Below, piece by piece: positions 46,126 to 56,750 of a DNA stretch of 64,000 nucleotides. Position 1 is the first letter of the stretch. Each line of letters opens with the position of its first letter. The notes under the pieces were generated by a model. The model did no database searches. It saw only the letters and a program-made list of their open reading frames with translations, and was not told the origin of the DNA. Source of the stretch: Dipteris shenzhenensis (lineage: Eukaryota > Polypodiophyta > Polypodiopsida > Gleicheniales); the NCBI GenBank assembly GCA_047967505.1, contig CM106539.1. One strand, written 5' to 3'. The position numbers and the translations under genes were made by a program.

Positions 46126-46170
46126 ATATATTGTAATTATTGTGGGGCATGTGGCCACCGTGAAACAAAT
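46126..46170 (+). other. Zinc-knuckle-like segment with last Cys changed to Tyr
   Basis: CNYCGACGHRETNY fits C-x2-C-x4-H-x4-C except for the final Tyr. It lies upstream of the gag ORF, which is not its usual place, so it may be left over from another element or a rearrangement. Confidence 0.4.
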
Positions 46171-46253
46171 TATCCCAACTACATCATTTGGGTCCTTTGG
46201 CTTAAGGTCATCATTCAAAAAGTACTCCATCGACTTGCCCATAAGAAGTTGCC

Positions 46254-46412
46254 ATGCCAGACCGCATGTCGCTAGAAGAAATCTCCTGGAGATTGCAAGA
46301 GCTAGAGGAAGCTGAAGGTGATGTGCAGGATTTGCATCTTCTTGCCTTGGTGATGGCTCTCCTCTTCGCTCTAATGAACAATTTGATGCAACGCCGTGTA
46401 CCCAGGAAATAA
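46254..46412 (+). CDS. Small ORF, 52 residues, helical
   Basis: ATG to TAA, reading MPDRMSLEEISWRLQELEE, then LHLLALVMALLFALMNNLM. The first half looks like an amphipathic or coiled-coil helix and the second like a hydrophobic segment. It sits 57 bp before the gag ORF on the same strand. It may be a leader ORF of the retroelement or chance; no family is recognised. Confidence 0.3.
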   Translation: MPDRMSLEEISWRLQELEEAEGDVQDLHLLALVMALLFALMNNLMQRRVPRK

Positions 46413-46468
46413 GCATCCTTGTATAAAATTTTCTTTCCCTTTGTTTTCAATCTCTCTCTTTTCAAGCT

Positions 46469-46894
46469 ATGGCGGATATTCCTATGTTTTGCGGTTGGAT
46501 GGATGAGAATCCAAAAGAATACCTGGTCTCTTTTAAACGTCGATGTGTGTCTTTGAACTTCCTTATAGAGGATCAATGGTTGTTGGTGCTTCGTACCTTC
46601 TTAGATGGTTTTGCAAAGGTGTGGTATGAAAAGCAGACTGATGTAGTTCGATAAAGGTGGCCACGTTTGACTGCAACACTGGTTGAGTATTTTGGCAAGA
46701 GTGAGGAGCCTGAGAATGTTCATCTATTAATAGCAACGTTGAGGCAAGAAGAAAGAGAGATGATGTGTCGATATGTGGATCAAGTGGCCGGGCTCTTGGA
46801 TTGCCTAGTTGCTATGCAACCAGATAACGAGGGGCTCATTGTTGGAATGACTCAAATTGTGTCACAGCCATATGGTGATTGGTGTAGCAAATGA
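46469..46894 (+). pseudogene. Gag-like ORF of the non-autonomous element
   Basis: From ATG 46469 the frame reads MADIPMFCGWMDENPKEYL, FLDGFAKVWYEKQ, a TAA at 46652-46654, then LVEYFGKSEEPEN and MCRYVDQVAGLLDC. The pattern (WxxFxxxL, FLDGxAxxWY, hydrophobic helices) is that of the retrotransposon gag domain. A continuation in another frame (EFHLKLRIPTTMEHAKVI, about 46890-46945) indicates a frameshift. It would encode the capsid-like protein if the stop were absent. Confidence 0.65.
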
Positions 46895-47189
46895 GTTCCA
46901 TCTGAAGTTGAAATTGAGGATTCCAACAACCATGGAGCATGCAAAGGTAATTGCAAAAAAGTTTAACAGGATGTCCAATGATCGAGTCATCATTCCCTCT
47001 TTCTTAAATGTCAAGGTGGTTCTACCTTGACAAAACCTCTTCTGCTGTCCTTGTCTTCTCTTCCTCCACAACAATCCTCGGTGGTTTTTTACGACTGCAA
47101 TCAAAAGTAGCACTACCACCCAGAGTATCCAAACATTCCTGAAGTGCATCTCATAGAGACTTCCAGTACAATAACCGGGGGGTCTGATC

Positions 47190-47688
47190 ATGATGAGACT
47201 GAATATGGCAATGGTTGTGAATCATCCTCTCCCTGAAAGTTGTAATGGGTTGACAGATAATGATGATGAGAAACATACTGCATTCACCCCTTCAGGTGCT
47301 CTTTCTCCTTCCTCATATATTTCTTATGACAAAGAGTTAAAAGGTCTTGATGGATTGTTTGATGATGAAGAAAGCATCGATGAGCTTGAAGTCTTGGTTT
47401 TGGGCATTGATGCGAATGAAATCCCTGTCCCTCCTTCTCCACTTGAGGTCATGAGTCCTTTGGAACCTAATGAGGTGGTCACTAATGTGTGATGATAGCC
47501 CACCAGAGTTGTTTGAAATGTTCTCTGAAGATGCTATGATGAACATCGAAGAAGAATGTAACCAATTATGGGCTGAGCTAGTTAATGATGAAGTCATTGT
47601 TCTAGACAAAGTATTGTGCACTCACCATGATGATGAGGCCAAGAAGTTGATCAATGTGATTCGTGGGATGATGTTTTCAAGGAAATGA
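47190..47688 (+). pseudogene. Acidic ORF downstream of gag, frameshifted
   Basis: The first part (47190-47492) reads LDGLFDDEESIDELEVLVL and PPSPLEVMSPLEPNE. After a frame change it continues DDSPPELFEMFSEDAM and LWAELVNDEVIVLDK to 47688. It is strongly acidic with no known domain. Position suggests a gag-pol linker or an accessory protein of the element. Confidence 0.45.
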
Positions 47689-47965
47689 CAGATTCCCCTA
47701 CATATGGGAGGGAGGATGATTTGGAGGTCTTTCCTCTTTGTCTGGGGGGAACGACCAGCTTTTGTACCTTTTGATGCAGCATCCAAGTTTTGTGGCCCTT
47801 TTGAGCAGTGAACGATTTGTAATGGATCAAGTGTGTGTGGATACGGCATCGACACCGTGCATTGTTTTTTATCGAGGTAAGAACCGAGACTGTTGGGTCT
47901 GTTGAACCACATGGAAAGAAGGTGTTCAAAAAGCAACATCTCAAACCCTTCTTTGTGCGTGGTTG

Positions 47966-48003
47966 TCCCAGGCATGGGAATGCTGTGCATTCCATGCCTG
48001 GGG
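47966..48003 (+). other. Hairpin next to the polypurine tract
   Basis: The arms CCCAGGCATGGGAATGC and GCATTCCATGCCTGGG pair with one bulged base and a 3-nt loop. The structure abuts the purine tract before the 3' LTR. Confidence 0.7.
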
Positions 48004-48012
48004 AGGGGAATC

Positions 48013-48640
48013 TGTTACCATAAAAAAAAAAATCCATTGTAAATGTAATAAGTAGAAGTGAATATATGTGTGTGGCATTATTAGAATATAATATGGAGTG
48101 GCAAGGGCCCAAGGTTGAGGTGGCAAGGCATGTCCATGTGCCACCCTTCTAATTAAGAGTATCCATAGGTGTGTTGTACATAATCCATGGAACAAATAAT
48201 ATAGTATGGTGAGATGGCATGGAATCTCCATGTGCCACCCCTCCACCTAGGCGGTCCCATGAAACATTAAGTGGTATATGGCCAAGGCCAAGGGTACATA
48301 TTGTATTTAATTGGTAGAGGTGGCAAGGCATCTTAGACTTTCTCATCTATGTGGGCTAGACCCATGTGGAATAGTCCAAGGGATAATACTTTCATAAAGA
48401 AAAAGTAGATTGAGGTGGCAAGAGTCAATTGTGCCAACCCATCCATGTGAGTATTTAAATAAGAGTAAAAAATCAAGTGCATTCTGCACTAGAGATTTGG
48501 GGCTTGTAGTATGTGGAACATGCATCCCTCAATTTGTCGATTGCAAATTAAGGGTGTGCACCGCCTTCCACCCACATGGAAGATGCCCTCTCCACACCAT
48601 GCATGTGGGAGGATTCATTAATGGGAGAGAGCCCCAGAGA
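48013..48640 (+). repeat. 3' LTR of the non-autonomous element, 5' part
   Basis: Starts TGTTACCATAAAAAA and matches 44565 and 45317 for about 210 bp, then diverges. A TATA-like GTATTTAAATAAGAG lies near 48452. The right boundary merges into the purine-rich array and could not be set. Confidence 0.55.
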
Positions 48641-48922
48641 GGAAATAAGAGAAGAGATAGGAGAAAAGAGGGGAAATAAGAGAGGGGAGAGAAGAGCAAG
48701 GAAAAGAGAGGAAATAAGAGAAGAGGAGAAGAGAGCAGAGAAGAGAGGGGAAGAGAAGAGATAGGAGAAAAGAGAGGAAATAAGAGAGGGGAGAGAAGAG
48801 GAAGGAAAAGAGAGGAAAAGAGAGGAAGAGAGAAGGAAAAGAGAGGAAAAGAGAGGAACAGAGAGGAGGAAAGAGAGAAGGAAAAGAGAGGAAATAAGAG
48901 AGGAACTAAGAAAAGAGCAGCC
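48640..48922. repeat. Purine-rich minisatellite (GAGAGGAAATAAGAGA type)
   Basis: Variants of GGAAATAAGAGAGGGGAGAGAAG and GGAAAAGAGAGGAA repeat for 280 bp with almost no pyrimidines on the plus strand. The minus-strand ORFs are Ser/Leu/Phe low-complexity and not genes. Confidence 0.9.
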
Positions 48923-49389
48923 ATCACCACACTTGGTGGTTGTTCCATGATTGTACGCTGCCACCATTCTACAAGGGAGCTATCACCATTGTGGAAATTT
49001 GCCACTACCATTTTTATGAATCAGTTACTATAACAATTGCTTCACCATTTTCATGAATTACCTACTATAGCAATTGCCTCACCATTCTAAGGGAGAATAG
49101 CTACAATCTTGGAGGATAATCATGCTTGCGAGCCAACCTACTCTAACTGTTGCCAATCATCACCCCACTCACATAGACATGCATTGCTTTATCTTTGCTA
49201 GTTGCGATTGTAGGCCAACATTGGAATGCCACCATTGCCTATTCAGCTTAGCACGTCTTATGCATGCTAGTAGTGTTTTTTCTTTTTGAGAGCTCATCAT
49301 TCTTCTCTTCATTTATCCATGCCAGAGGTGCCTATACCTTTGCCACATCGTGGGAGTTTGTATTATGATCCGCACCACAAGCACATCTT

Positions 49390-49455
49390 GTCTTTTTGCC
49401 CACTAGTCTTTGTCTGAAGACAAGTCTTTGCCCACTAGTCTTTGTCTGAAGACAG
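49390..49455. repeat. Tandem duplication, unit about 33 bp
   Basis: TTGCCCACTAGTCTTTGTCT followed by GAAGACA occurs twice in direct succession. Confidence 0.85.
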
Positions 49456-51598
49456 TCTCATGCCATGATAAGGAAATTTTCCACCCCTCTTGCACTAGTT
49501 GTGTCCGTTGTTTGAGAGGGGGAGGAGCCATGGTAATACATGCTCACACTGCCTGTAGTTCAAGGATAAGCTCGATTTGCTTGTAGTTGAGTCTGACTTT
49601 TCAAGCACCCATTCTCTAGAGTGTTTTCAACTTCAAAATTGCATAAATTTTTGGGTTTGGCCAATTTGAAAAATTAGCAATAATTGAAACCTTTGACAAC
49701 ACATTGAACTTGGTATAGCGCACAAAGCAAGGCAGCTCAATTTGGCTTTTGAAACTAGACATGAAAGACTCCAAACGTTAATTTGAGAGCCATGAGCTAA
49801 ACACCCTACACAATGGCTACATTGAAATTTTTGTTCGGGAAATTCTTGCCAAAGGCTTCATCGAAAATGTCATTGAAGAGCAAGAGTGTGCACACATGTG
49901 TAAAATAGCTATGCAAGGAGCAACTCTCAAATTTCTCTACATGTTTATGTGTTTTATGTCTGAGTGCGTTCTTTGCCCTTGCTTTGCATAAAATGAACGA
50001 AATTGTGTTTTGTTGCGGAGTGTCTTATGGGTTATTCTATAGACCTTGAATGTTGCATGGAGATTGAAGTTACTATCTATCCAATTGGTATCAATTCTCT
50101 TGGTGAGAATGTTCCTTAATATTATATTGGTTGATTGGGCTTCCTTTTTACACTTGTAATAGGTATTGGCTACTCAATGCATCAACATAGATTCTCAGGT
50201 TGATACCATAAGCATTTATTCATGAAACGCGTACCTTGGTTCGCAAATTCAATAGAACTAGACTAGCAAAACTCACTATGGGTTAGATTTCATGAATGAT
50301 CATATACATATATATATTCATGAAATGAATGCATTGGTTCACAAACGCAATGGAATTGAATCCAGAAAGTGGGTAATTGTAGAGAATTCTAGGTGAGTAA
50401 ATAGATTGTCAACAAATAGTTTGAATAGGCAGCTTGCCTGATGGTGGGCTTTCATAAGCTTGCTTGTAATCTTGAAATTAGGCTCATTATTAGTAGCATC
50501 ATCCACTTGACCTATCTCCCTTGTATTGTTGTTTCATTAATCAAGTCAGTGATCCATGCAGAACAAAAATGGATTCCCAAGCAAATAATGTCATTTTGCA
50601 AGCTATATACCATGCCTAAACTATCTTGCTCAATGGTTTTATAATTGCACTCGAATGATGATAATGTTGTTAGTGTAGTACATTGGGTAGTCCATTTGTC
50701 CTTTGGTCTACTAAAGTAGCTCCCATAAATTGAGTTTCCTTTCGAGTGAAGGCATATACTAGTTCAACAACTTGGGTAAAATCCCAAAGAAAGTGTTCAC
50801 ACAAGATGAAAAAATCTAATGAAAGACTTGAATTATTTGATGGTGATCCCCCTGAGTTGGTGTATCATGGCTTTGTGAGTACAAATTTGCAATAGCTTGA
50901 TGAAACAACCGTCCATTCCATTTTGAAGGGAGATACACACCAACACTCGAGAGAAAGGACAAGGAATGTGTGGTTACATACTAAGCACCCATGTATGGTG
51001 TGTGAAGGGTTCCCCGTGCTACTGCTGGGGCTAAAAGCCTAGTAGTTGAATGCTAAGCTAGCATTGTAAAAAAAAGGTCCCCATTGAGGCTTAGATTGTG
51101 ATTAATGAGGGCATGACAAGACTTTGAAGGTTGTTTCAACCAACCATAAAGAACATCGATATTTGTGGGCCAATCATTGCACTTTGGCATCGGAAAATTG
51201 GTTGGAATCCTCCAAAAATCATCAAGCTAGGTTGGTGTTGGAAACCGCCAAGAGATTTTCTGGTGATCAAGCTTTTCTCCTCCATGGGGCCTTGGCGTTG
51301 ATAGAGCCCTACTTCTCTGAAGGAGATTCCAAATCATGGCTAGGTTCACTCCACCCACCATCGGCCATTCTCTTGGCCCAAGAGCCCGAGCACTAACACA
51401 AAAAATTTGTGTCAGAGCAAAGAGGGACGCGCACTCCATGGCCAGGTACCTACTCAAGGTATGCCATCTTCTCCAACCGTGACACCAATCACAGGTGTGA
51501 ACTACCACCTCCATGGGCAGGCAGGTGGTACACTAATGTAGCATTTGCAAGGTTCTCTTGTTTAAATACTTGGTTGAACTTAACGTGGGACAACAAAG
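49456..51598. other. Spacer upstream of the two-exon gene, no gene seen
   Basis: A diverged direct repeat (ATGAAACGCGTACCTTGGTTC near 50221 and ATGAAATGAATGCATTGGTTC near 50321) is present. Short open frames near 51.1-51.5 kb look like chance. Confidence 0.4.
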
Positions 51599-51618
51599 CT
51601 CTCGAGTCGACTCGAGAG
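51599..51618. promoter_or_regulatory. 20-bp perfect palindrome before the two-exon gene
   Basis: CTCTCGAGTCGACTCGAGAG is perfectly self-complementary and ends 22 bp before the ATG at 51641. A TATA-like TTTAAATA lies at about 51560. The palindrome would fall in the leader or core promoter. Function unknown. Confidence 0.4.
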
Positions 51619-51640
51619 AGCAAGCGTGAACTTTGCCAGC

Positions 51641-54382
51641 ATGCTTGGATCATTTAGACGCAGATTTCCTTCTTTGCACCAGGTAGACCAGCTGGTTTTT
51701 TACTCCTCTTTCACAACGAGCTTTCCCACAATGCAGGTTTTTGGGTCTTCACGTCGTAAAGTTGATGGGTCTGTCTTGCAGAAGCTCTCCCGAGGCTACC
51801 TGACTCATCGACGAGCCCAGAAAGATGAGTGGTGGGCTGTCGATGGAGAGATTTTCAAAGCGGAGGAGTTCGATCCCAAGCGTGTGCTAGAGCCTTCGCC
51901 AAACACGCAAATGACCAATAAGAAAAGAAGGAAAGACAGAATGAAGCAATTGATGCTGACACGCCTGAAACTCAGAACCGACGTACGTTTGTCTTCCTTG
52001 TTTTTTGGATTCATATAAGTAGAGTAACTCAAAGAGTACGCCAATGCAAACTGATACTTAGCCGGAACGAATGTAATATTCTGTGCCTCTAAATACTGAG
52101 CAGAACTTTGACGATGATAACAATTTTACCGTTGTGGCACAACAAGGGACCTTAGAAGATGTGTGTGTGTGAGAGAGAGAGAGAGCTCTTCCTCCCTTCC
52201 CAAATCAACTCGTGCCTCTAAGGGCAGTGCTCACGAGTACTTGCACTCGCTGGATTATTTATTATAAATTTCCTCCAAATTTCTTATTTTATTTATTAAT
52301 AATATTTCTAATCTAAAGTATACAAATAAAACAACAAACTAATCTAAAAATAATGATAATAATTATTTCCTCGTGTTTGCGTTGGTGTATCATTTGTTTT
52401 CTTATATGTACGTTGGTTTATCTTTGCTCCCTTGTGTTAGCATTAGTTGTCGTATTTGTCCGCCCACTTAGGTTGTGTTAGCATTAGTTGGAATTTTAAT
52501 CTAATTTAAGTCTTTCTCTTTCTGTGTGTGTGTGGGTATGTGTTTGTGTGTGTGTCTGGCATTCCTGTTCTTATTTTCTACTTTGTTTCTTCCTTTTTGC
52601 TATCAAAGTTTTGGTTGTTTGGGTTGGGATTTAAAGCTGAGTGAGCACTGGGTCTACCCAAGAGATTCCAGAATGGCAGCTTATCATGGGTACTGATGGG
52701 ACGTGCGTGTCTTTGCTTACTAAGTTCTTTTATTTGTTATTTTTCTCATGTCCTCATAATGTTGTCTAAAGTTGCGTACAAATTCCCTTCTTTCCTTTGT
52801 TATTTCATTTTATTTGTTAAGATTGGATATATTAAAGCCTTATGGATGTATATATATAAATTCTTTGTGTGCTGATGATGTGGGTGGGGACGTCATAGTA
52901 GCTAGTCCCTGCTATGTGTGATGGAGTTTATGGTTTTCAATAGTATGAGGAATATCAGGAGATTGAAACTGCACACTGTGTTTTGTTTTTAGAGGATGAG
53001 TTGGGCATGTTCTGGGATTCATCTAGATATATATTTTGTGGCTATCTTGGGATGGCCATAATGTTTACTCTTTAAGAAATGTAGGAGAGACAGCCTGAAG
53101 CAAGTCGAGTCTGGTGTTCTGGTGGGCATGGGATCACAGAACTTCCTTCACGACGGTGGCAGGCTCCTCGTGGAAGTTCACTTTGCAAAGTGGTTCTGGC
53201 TGAATAGGAGATTGCATCAGTCTAGCACAATTCGTTGGTGCTTCTCTGTGATTTTGGTGTTGGCACCTTTTGCTTTATGGATGTTTACTGGCAGGTTTAG
53301 TGTAGCTTCGAGGCTGGTTCCATCCCTCCTTGTGGTTTGTAGGGATTAGACTCAAGCAGACATGGTTTATCCCTATTATAGTTTCTTTTTTGCCTGTATG
53401 AAATTCGGTCCATTGCCTAAGGAAAAACACTTTCAAAAGTTAATTGTTATGTTTCTTGTACATCAGTTCTCCAAACTCTAATCTCGTGTCTGTCCTTGCC
53501 ATTCAATATGAGAGAAGATATCCCAGGCCTTCTATCTGGTTTTGTTAAGTCATGGCATGAGAATCAAAAGACCTTAATGCTGTGTTCTTTAAAGCACGAC
53601 TTGCCTTAGATGACACATATTAATGATGAAGCTTAGCAGAATCCCTAATTTCTATTTCTTTAGCGATGGGAATTAAGGTTGTTCCCCCTTGCAATGATTG
53701 GTATTTACGTTTTCTATTACCTAGGAATTTTCTTTTAACTTCAATTCCCTGGTATGAAGATGTACTTGATAAAAGGCATTTTTGCTTTGTCTCCCTCATT
53801 CGTGAATTTTCATGGGAGTAACTTACCAACAATCCTTTTGATTTTTTGCTAAATGCTACTATTTGATTTGAGTGACATCCTAAGACATAATGCAAGGTGG
53901 TTTGCTGTGAATGCTTTTATCAGACTTAGAGTTTTGTTGCACTGTATGTAGTTGCATATACTGCGTGTTGTGAACCTACGTATCAAAATCGAGAGCTATT
54001 TTCATGAGGATTCACGAGGATCACTGGGTGGTCCTTTGTGAAGCTGATGTTGGATTTGAATATGCCCCCTAAGATGTAATGCAACTTGGTTTGCTGTGAA
54101 AATTATATGAGTTGTATTGAACTGTATATATTATGTAAACTTGTTTGTTGTGGACCTGCATATCAGAATCAAGAGCCATATTGGACCTCATATATTCGAA
54201 GATATCAAATAATGAGAGATGAATGGGAGAAAATCGTCTGGGATCCAATACCTGTACCTCCACCAAAGACTCGCAACCCTTCTTTAGTACGGAAAGATGC
54301 TGAGAAATATGTCTGGCGAGACCCTCGTAGAGATTCTTATGGCTCTCAAGATCCTGGGTTTTCCAGGATTGGCTCAGGATAA
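51641..54382 (+). CDS. Two-exon host gene, 185 residues, possible mitochondrial protein
   Basis: Exon 1 (51641-51982) encodes 114 residues and ends at a GTACGT donor. Exon 2 (54167-54382) begins after TATCAG and encodes 71 residues to TAA. The junction is in phase 0. The N-terminus, MLGSFRRRFPSLHQ, is basic and lacks acidic residues until residue 16, like a mitochondrial presequence. The body contains LSRGYLTHRRAQKDEWWA, FDPKRVLEPSPNTQ, NKKRRKDRMKQLMLTRLK, then in exon 2 YWTSYIRRYQIMRDEWEK and PIPVPPPKTRNPSLVRKD. Both exons are free of decay and share the same Trp/Arg/Lys-rich style. I do not recognise the family. A small organellar ribosomal or assembly protein would fit the charge pattern, but this is a guess. 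An upstream exon cannot be excluded. Confidence 0.6.
51983..54166 (+). other. 2.2-kb intron of the two-exon gene
   Basis: GTACGT donor and CTGCATATCAG acceptor. It contains a GA/TG microsatellite (52161-52186), a segment repeated at 56.6 kb, and a diverged duplicate of its own acceptor region. Long T-rich stretches fit a plant intron. Confidence 0.55.
52872..53040. repeat. Dispersed repeat, copy 1 (second copy at 56592-56750)
   Basis: Shared blocks: GTCATAGTAGCTAGTCCCTG, GATGGAGTTTATGGTTTTCA, GAGATTGAAACTGCAC and GGATTCATCTAG. This copy is inside the intron. Confidence 0.85.
53873..54175. repeat. Duplicated intron 3' end and exon 2 start
   Basis: A segment at about 53873-53997 (CTAAGACATAATGCAAGGTGG to GTATCAAAATCGAGAGCTAT) repeats as 54066-54187 (CTAAGATGTAATGCAACTTGG to ATATCAGAATCAAGAGCCAT). 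The upstream copy reads CAAAAT where the used acceptor reads CAGAAT, so its AG is lost. Confidence 0.8.
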
Positions 54383-54449
54383 GGGGTAAAGAGTTTGAAT
54401 TGCTGAAAAGTTTTGAAAAGTTTTTAAAATTTGGCTTTGTTCTCTTCAA

Positions 54450-56591
54450 TTTTGTGATCTTGGCATGTCATCCTTAATGTATTCATTTAGTTTTCTGTTT
54501 AATGAGTATAAAAGCTATTAGATAACTGCTGCATTTCAGGAGTCAGAGGGTATCAAAGAGACATCAGATTACTATTGTAAGCTACTCAGCTATCGTGATA
54601 CTCTAATGGTTTGCAATGGTTGTGTCCAAATATACATATGTTAAATAGACTAGCCAATCTTACAAATTGGGATAAACAAAGGGAAGGAAATAAAAAACAG
54701 AGAGAGAGAGAGAGAGGTTTTATAATGTTTGCAAAGGCCAAAGAGCCCTATGAGGCCAGGCCAGAATTACATCATGGGAAAAGACATGCTAGCACACCCC
54801 TAAGAATCTCATGTCTAATTGAAGTGAAACTGAAAGCAGAAATATAGAATTACTCCTGTCATGGTCATCCGTTAGTAATATAAGCTCCTTGCAGGCCCAA
54901 CAAGGGTCCAAAATCTACTGCTGTCACCCTGCTTTTCTGTAGAAAGTAGAAAAGAGAGACTTGTCCAGGAAACAGTTCACACTACTAACATCCCAGATTC
55001 AACTCACAAATAACTCAAAATCAACAGAGTGTCCAGAACTGTAGATTTATTGAAATATTGAACCTTTGAACAAGGATCCACTGTTGTGTTCCAGCAGACT
55101 GAAGGAACTTATGGCTGCACCAGAACTCTGCTCCATGTGCCTGTAGGACCGCTTAGGTAGGCAGGATAGGCTGAAATACAATCGTAGGAGAGGCTGTGTG
55201 GGGGGACTGCACCATTTAGCACTGAATGGGGAGTGCATTTATAAAGGGAACTGTCCACCCCTGGACTGACTGACTTGGCAGTATGTGGCCGACCAACCTG
55301 GTTTCCTGGCTGACTTGAACAGACCAGGTCTTGCTGACCTGGCTGCTCCCCTACCTGGCCTATAAAAGGCTTCTTTGCTGGGCCTCTGTGGTCCAGATCC
55401 GGGTGTGCTCCGGGCAGCCCTAACTCAAAAAGAATATCTTTCCTCCCTGGGCCTGCTCAGAATCTAGGGCATAATAGCACCTACAATAAAAACCCCGGGC
55501 AGCCTTAATGTCCTCGTAAGGGGCTCACAGGCAGGCATTGTGTCATGTGCACGGATTGTATCTGACATGTGCTTAGGCGCACAGGATTAGCTTTGATAGC
55601 CTGGAGAGGCTAGTGGCTAGGCAGGCGATTGTCAGGTTGGGTTGCAAGGGCAACGTACGAGTTAGGGTTCCAGCTATTTGGGCATAGGGGTTCAGTTTTC
55701 ATTCACGCAAGTCAGAGCAGGTCTAGCTCTTCCTTGCTGGTCTGGATCTTGGATCGTGATGCGGACGTGCACCTGCTTTCTAGCGTAGCCCGGATTCCCA
55801 GCGCAGTCCTAAGGCCCTACGGGCGCCTTCAGGTGGTATGGGACGCCAGGAGGTTGTGGACTGGTTGGATGCAGATGTTTGTGCCAGCAGCCCAGCCTGT
55901 GGCTTGGGGGTATGATCGGATTCCACGGGTCCTAGACCTGTGACCATCATGGTTGGGTGGTGAGCAAGCTTGTGCCTCTCTTTGTGGTTCTGGATTTCCT
56001 GGAGCAATCGTGGTCGTGTCAGTTGGCTATCAGAGTCACTCGTGGATGGCGAATTTATGGAGGTGATTTAGATTCCTGTTTGGATCTCCCAGGTAAGGTG
56101 CGAATTTATGTTTTTGTACTGCTTGGCTAGAAATTGCATTGTTCGTCAGCAGATAGGGAAGACGTGATTTCCCTAGGATTCATCTAGGTATATGCTTCTG
56201 CCGTATTAGTGGACATGTAAATTTCACCTTGTGAAGTTTTCGTCCAAGTTGTGGCTTGCTGGTATTGCGATAATTCTTTCTATCTTAAATGGTGCGTTGC
56301 CCTATCAGCTAGATTTAGATTTAGATGCTCATTTGGGAGAAACTAAAATGAAATCGTTTAGACTTCACAAGCAGTTGTAGCTTGAATGAAGAGATGTGGA
56401 CTACTTTTTGATTAGCCTTCTCCTTTACTGCTAGCCTTCGTCATGGCTGAGTTTGCCCTTCACCTCCGGAGTGCCGACAGAAACTCAGGACGAAGACTTT
56501 GTATAAATGGATGCTCAAGTATGTGTGGGTGTGTGGATTTGTATGTGTGAGAGAATACTTTTATACTATGGTCTACACCCACTGTTGGGTG
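54450..56591. other. Spacer with GC-rich part, no firm gene
   Basis: A short (AG)n lies at 54699-54716. The more GC-rich part at 55050-55950 resembles LTR or unknown repeat DNA; CCTATAAAAGG at about 55369 is TATA-like. A 104-codon open frame at 55629-55943 has no recognisable domain. Confidence 0.35.
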
Positions 56592-56750
56592 TTGATGACG
56601 TCAGTGGGGATGTCATAGTAGCTAGTCCCTGCTATGCGTGATGGAGTTTATGGTTTTCAATCTTATGAGAGACTCTCATGAGATTGAAACTGCACTATGT
56701 TGTGTTTTTAGAGGATGAGTTTGGGAATGTTCCTGGATTCATCTAGGTAT
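56592..56750. repeat. Dispersed repeat, copy 2
   Basis: Matches the intronic copy at 52872-53040, including TTTTTAGAGGATGAGTT and GGATTCATCTAGGTATAT. Confidence 0.85.

Larger units (their letters stand above)
45317..48640 (+). mobile_element. Non-autonomous LTR retroelement with gag only
   Basis: A truncated LTR start at 45317 and an LTR start at 48013 (same first 210 bp) bracket about 2.5 kb that holds a gag-like ORF and an acidic ORF but no protease, RT or RNase H. A polypurine tract (GGGGAGGGG) precedes the second LTR. The last codons before it read KKVFKKQHLKPFF, similar to the tail of Gypsy integrase, which suggests deletion of pol from a Gypsy parent. The end of the 3' LTR was not located. 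Confidence 0.6.

Noticed and set aside
48529-49011. 160-codon Ser/Leu/Phe-rich open frames on the minus strand
   Set aside because: They translate the purine-rich minisatellite and have no gene features.
51394-51416. Small hairpin ACACAAAAAATTTGTGT upstream of the two-exon gene
   Set aside because: Seven-base AT-rich arms are expected by chance at this composition.
55629-55943. 104-codon plus-strand open frame
   Set aside because: The composition is compatible with chance in GC-rich repeat DNA, and no domain, splice context or upstream promoter supports it.
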